In this document: in pieces, positions 60,418-64,000 of the stretch | Layout: each line of letters begins with the position of its first letter | Position numbering within the stretch: the stretch's first letter is position 1 | Assembly (NCBI GenBank): GCA_037952775.1 | Contig: JBANAY010000003.1 | Span: 35,216,001 to 35,280,000, forward strand | Source: Clonostachys chloroleuca | Taxonomy: Eukaryota > Ascomycota > Sordariomycetes > Hypocreales > Bionectriaceae | DNA: 64,000 nt | Reading direction: 5' to 3' | Position numbers and translations under genes: made by a program | The notes under the pieces: generated by a model | Told to the model about the DNA's origin: nothing | The model's database searches: none | What the model saw: the letters and a program-made list of their open reading frames with translations, nothing else

Positions 60418-60750
60418 GGTCACTGGCGAGGTGGACTGACAACGGCGGGGTACGAAAACAGCAGGATGTCGAGCGCGGGGTGTTGGCCTAGCTCTCGAGG
60501 CGGCAGAGGCTGTGGAATGGGAGGTGTGTGCAAATCCGAGCGTGGGCGACGGTACTAGTGCTGCCGATGCGAGGAATGGTGGGAGGCAGGCAGATGATTG
60601 AGAAAAGACGAAGGGAGGACAGGCAGGAAAACGGGCACTGGCGTGTCGGCAGCTGGACGATCGCGCAACGGCTCTGGTGGTGGTGAGCTTCACTATCTGC
60701 CCCGCTAAAGCGTGCGGGCTGGCACCTGGCCGAGCGACCGACGACATCAT
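60418..60750 (-). CDS. Possible N-terminal mitochondrial presequence extension of the Xaa-Pro aminopeptidase
   Basis: In frame with the aminopeptidase and open from an upstream ATG pair at 60,750 (MMSSVARPGASPHALAGQ). The 111 residues are rich in Arg, Ser and Ala with almost no acidic residues, and end [14 protein letters not shown]. This is the composition of a matrix-targeting sequence with a likely cleavage site. The frame stays open even further upstream, to 60,912. It may be a second start making a mitochondrial form, or untranslated leader that is open by chance. Confidence 0.4.
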
Positions 60751-63700
60751 TACGGCGGCCTGTAGCGTGCTGGCAGTGGAGGGCCGGTGGTGCTTGCCAG
60801 GCCGTTGATGGATGCGCTTGGAATCGGCATACGCATCCCCACCAGAAGCAGAAAGTTCGCTCAGCACCTTCCCCATCTCTTCCAGCTCGTTAACCCCATC
60901 CGCAACCAGCAAAGCTTCCCCGCTCCCCCATTAGTCAGCACCCATCCGAGGGGGAAGCTGCCACGAACCAACAAACCCCCTCCATCCACGCCTCGTATAG
61001 CATCTCCCTTTGCGTCTGGCTGCTTGGACCTTGCCGTCTGCACCCTTCCGCCATGCGTCCCACCACGACCTGCCCATTTGCAGTGCGTGTTTCGGTAGCC
61101 TAGCCTATCGAATGTGCAATGAGCACCATTGGCCCAATCGGCACCCCGAAAGGAGCGGTAGCCATCCAGACCAAGGCAAATATGCATCACGCCCACAAAG
61201 CCACGCCTTGGCTGCATCGATCAACTCAACTAGTCTCGGAGGAAACAATGGGGATCCACACCGCCCACCCACATTAAGGGTCCCAGTGGAAATGAGAGGT
61301 CACCCCTCCGTTCAGCCGCTTGACGCCTTACCTTGTATCACCACGTACGTCTGAGTCCCGCTCAGTGTCGTACACCTTTGTGGCGGTACCTGTGTCGTTC
61401 GTACCAGCTCACCGTTTCCCGGAGCGCACTCTGGATGGAGAGTCACACATGTGGTCCTCGTTGTGGCCCATTTGCATAGCCCGGTTGGGACTGGAGGGCT
61501 GAGATCCGCAGGATTGTGTACACACGAGACCTGCCAAGCCCAGGTTGATCGTCCCGCGAACATACGAGGCCATTGAGAGTGAGTTGACCAATCTTTCATG
61601 TATGTAACAAATTCCAACATTGCACCTATCATTCCTCACTACCGAACATCACTACCTTCTTGGCTGTGGTCATCTCCGCCTCACTCTCTGTCCCTCTTCT
61701 CTTTTTCCTCCCCCTTTCCATTTATCTTTACTGCTTGCTATTTTCCCAAGCCGCCACACTCTTTATCTTGGGCCGATCTAGAAGCTGCACCACGCTAGTC
61801 CAATGCTCAGCTGGAGTGGATCATCCCCTATTCTCAACTCAATCTCCTAGCGCCGGAACCAACTCCATCCGGTCTCACTCCATTTTTGGTCTTATACTGA
61901 ACAGATAATGATGAGGCTGTAGTCCAGCCTATCATTGATCCATGTCGTCACGACAGCCCGTTTGACACCCAGACCACGCCTTGGGAGAAATAAAGTATCC
62001 TCTTACTTCGTCCCTTTATTATATCCGGTCTATGCTGTCTCAATGTATTATCGAAAGCCGCGGCGTTCGGCTCTTCCCAACTCATTCCTACAACGCAATC
62101 TGGAGCTCGGGATTTCTCATTTCGTCACATATCACCGTCAGCCTCAAGGACCCTTGTGCCTCACTCCAAGACAGGGCCATCTCTGCCAACATGCCAAGAA
62201 GCCACAATCTGACTGTGGAGGGTGGCTGCTGCGTACAACAACCACCAGAGCATCGTGAGAGGGTCCGAGGCAAAATGCGTCCCATGCTCTTGCTCTCTGG
62301 TGTGGGGGTGGCCCACACCTGCACCTCTCCTAACAATCCCTCATGGTTCTGAGGCTGCACAAGCATTGGATTGGCCTCCCAGAGAGTAACTCCAACCTTT
62401 TCTTTTCTTCCTTTTCTTTTCCTCGTCTTCCATGTACATCCAAACTAAAGAGAGCATGTTGACAGCGAAATTGATTGGCGTAATCCTTGATATTCTGAAC
62501 ATGGGAGTGGCCCACCGATACCCATATCAGCCTATGACGTTGAAAGCTTTACTTGCTCCATGACACACAGTCAAACACGGATTTGACTCTAACCTTTTTT
62601 TTTTCAAAGCTCTCATGCTTCATTTGCAGCATTCGTGCGCTCGGGTTGCTGCGTCTGGCCCTGTTCTGGCACGATCAATATGTTGCCTAGCCTTCCTGAC
62701 CTGTACCCCTCTCCCTCTTCTGTCCATCAACACACTCCTCCTCTTATTTTTTGATTTTCCTTTTTTGAACATTTCCTGGTATCTTCTTCTATTAGTCCAC
62801 AACAGTGTCCCAGACTCCACAAGTGTACAACAGTGCCCATTCCACACACCCTCTCCTCTCGTTACAGGCTACCAATTATTTGTCATACTATCTTAAATCA
62901 AAGTGCTACACCTCCTTTATCATGTGTAGGCCCCATGCCTACGAGTGTGACAGACCAGTCAGACATCATGGTTATCTCGCATGTCCCAGTCCACGCCGGC
63001 CCGTGATACGCGGATATGCGGATACCAAAACTAACCTACCTTAGACCGAGCAGACTTTCCAAGGAATGTTGTCTGCCTGTGGTCCAAAAATTCGAGTTTA
63101 TTTTCTCGTACAAGGATTCTGTCACGGGATCTGTGCCGTCCCTTGTCTAGCCTCGCTCTACATCTTCGCAGAACCGCTTGACTCCCTTGTCTGCTCTTCA
63201 CTCTGCCCTTTATTCTTACCTTTGACTCAACAAATATTATCAGCATGCCACTTTTCAAGTAACTCGTACCACCTGGTACAATACCTTGCTGAGACAGTGA
63301 CTGATTTTCCGGAGGGTCCGCACCGGCCTGGTAACCAAGCATTTGCAGGGTCTGGACTCTGGCATAAGGCTTGCAGGGGCAGGACCAATTGGAACGCCCT
63401 AAGAAGACGTACAAGGGAGTGATTCTGGAATAAATATGGAAACCGTCCAGGATGTATGAGATCCAGCCGAAGAAGTAAGCCCGATCTCGCCCTGCAACCA
63501 CGATACAAGGTTTTCCCCACATGCGCCCACGATCACCAAAGTCCCTAAAAGCAAGTAAGTTCACCTGTAAACAAAGGGACGAGTCCGAGGGAGCATACCA
63601 AGCTGCCTCTTATGGCTTCCTCTGTTGCTTTGCACCCATCAGACACGCAGCCGATCTACATCATACAAGATATCCAAAGAAACCACGATATATGGACTCC

Positions 63701-64000
63701 TCCAGGCCCAAGGCAGACAAGAAGCTGTTGATTTTGAGTCCCACACCTCATCGGCTTGAATTAAAAGCAGATCGCACTACCCTACCGCTTATCTCAAGCC
63801 TTGCGGGTATTCCCCAACTCTTGGTGAGCCCCACAGACGCTCGTCCCATCCCCTTCACACCGCACGCCTTCCTTTCCCCAGAAATGTAGCGTGAAATCCT
63901 GGTCAGCAAGAATATCTTGGTTGGGTGTGGGAAGGATCAAATGTTTCATTGATCTATCATGCTTCAGGCTTAGTTTCTACGCCTGTGTTCTGGCTTTAGA
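60751..64000. other. Gene-poor right end, no gene seen
   Basis: Short frames only. Long CT-rich stretches (61,660-61,760; 62,390-62,440; 62,690-62,800) look like fungal leader or promoter sequence. The frame at 63,521-63,889 shows no family motif. A gene whose body lies beyond 64,000 could start near here. Confidence 0.4.

Overview
This window comes from a filamentous ascomycete (Pezizomycotina). A Sordariomycete, perhaps in Hypocreales, is my guess from gene style only. The evidence for the wider group is short spliceosomal introns (43-190 bp) with CTRAC-type branch sites, CT-rich leaders, a DUF3425 bZIP factor, a fungal Gac1-like protein with a CBM21 domain, and intron-split F-box and thioredoxin genes. 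There are no operons. Genes are single transcription units on both strands.

Layout. Positions 1-8,900 are gene-poor and full of repeat relics: inverted repeats, a foldback element with a nearby shortened copy, and tandem repeats. 9,042-15,629 is a small accessory block with a decaying ankyrin-like gene, an F-box gene and a secreted epoxide hydrolase. A ~110 bp interspersed repeat lies on each side of the F-box gene. A tRNA-His gene with an intron follows at 16,157. About 12 kb with no convincing gene (16,260-28,600) leads into a glycogen-targeting PP1 subunit gene (29,565). Then come a Ras-like pseudo-GTPase fused to ankyrin repeats (34,455), a bZIP/DUF3425 factor, a short-chain dehydrogenase, a TENA/THI-4 protein, and a tail-to-tail pair for the last two steps of tyrosine breakdown, fumarylacetoacetase and maleylacetoacetate isomerase. 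A thioredoxin lacking its first active-site cysteine (47,014) follows. Next are an NLR-like ankyrin pseudogene (minus strand, 48.3-49.5 kb), a coiled-coil protein, a riboflavin-kinase-like protein, and an Xaa-Pro aminopeptidase with a possible mitochondrial presequence. The last ~3.2 kb shows no gene.

Three otherwise intact genes (29,565; 57,943 minus; 60,417 minus) each appear broken by a single base in a C or G run. Correcting each run restores a conserved-looking frame, so I read these as likely base-call or assembly errors rather than real mutations. The strongest biological novelties are the pseudo-GTPase/ankyrin fusion, the WYTPC thioredoxin and the riboflavin-kinase-like protein that seems to lack its catalytic Glu. 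Exon borders and functions here are read by eye from splice signals and remembered family motifs; no database search was run.
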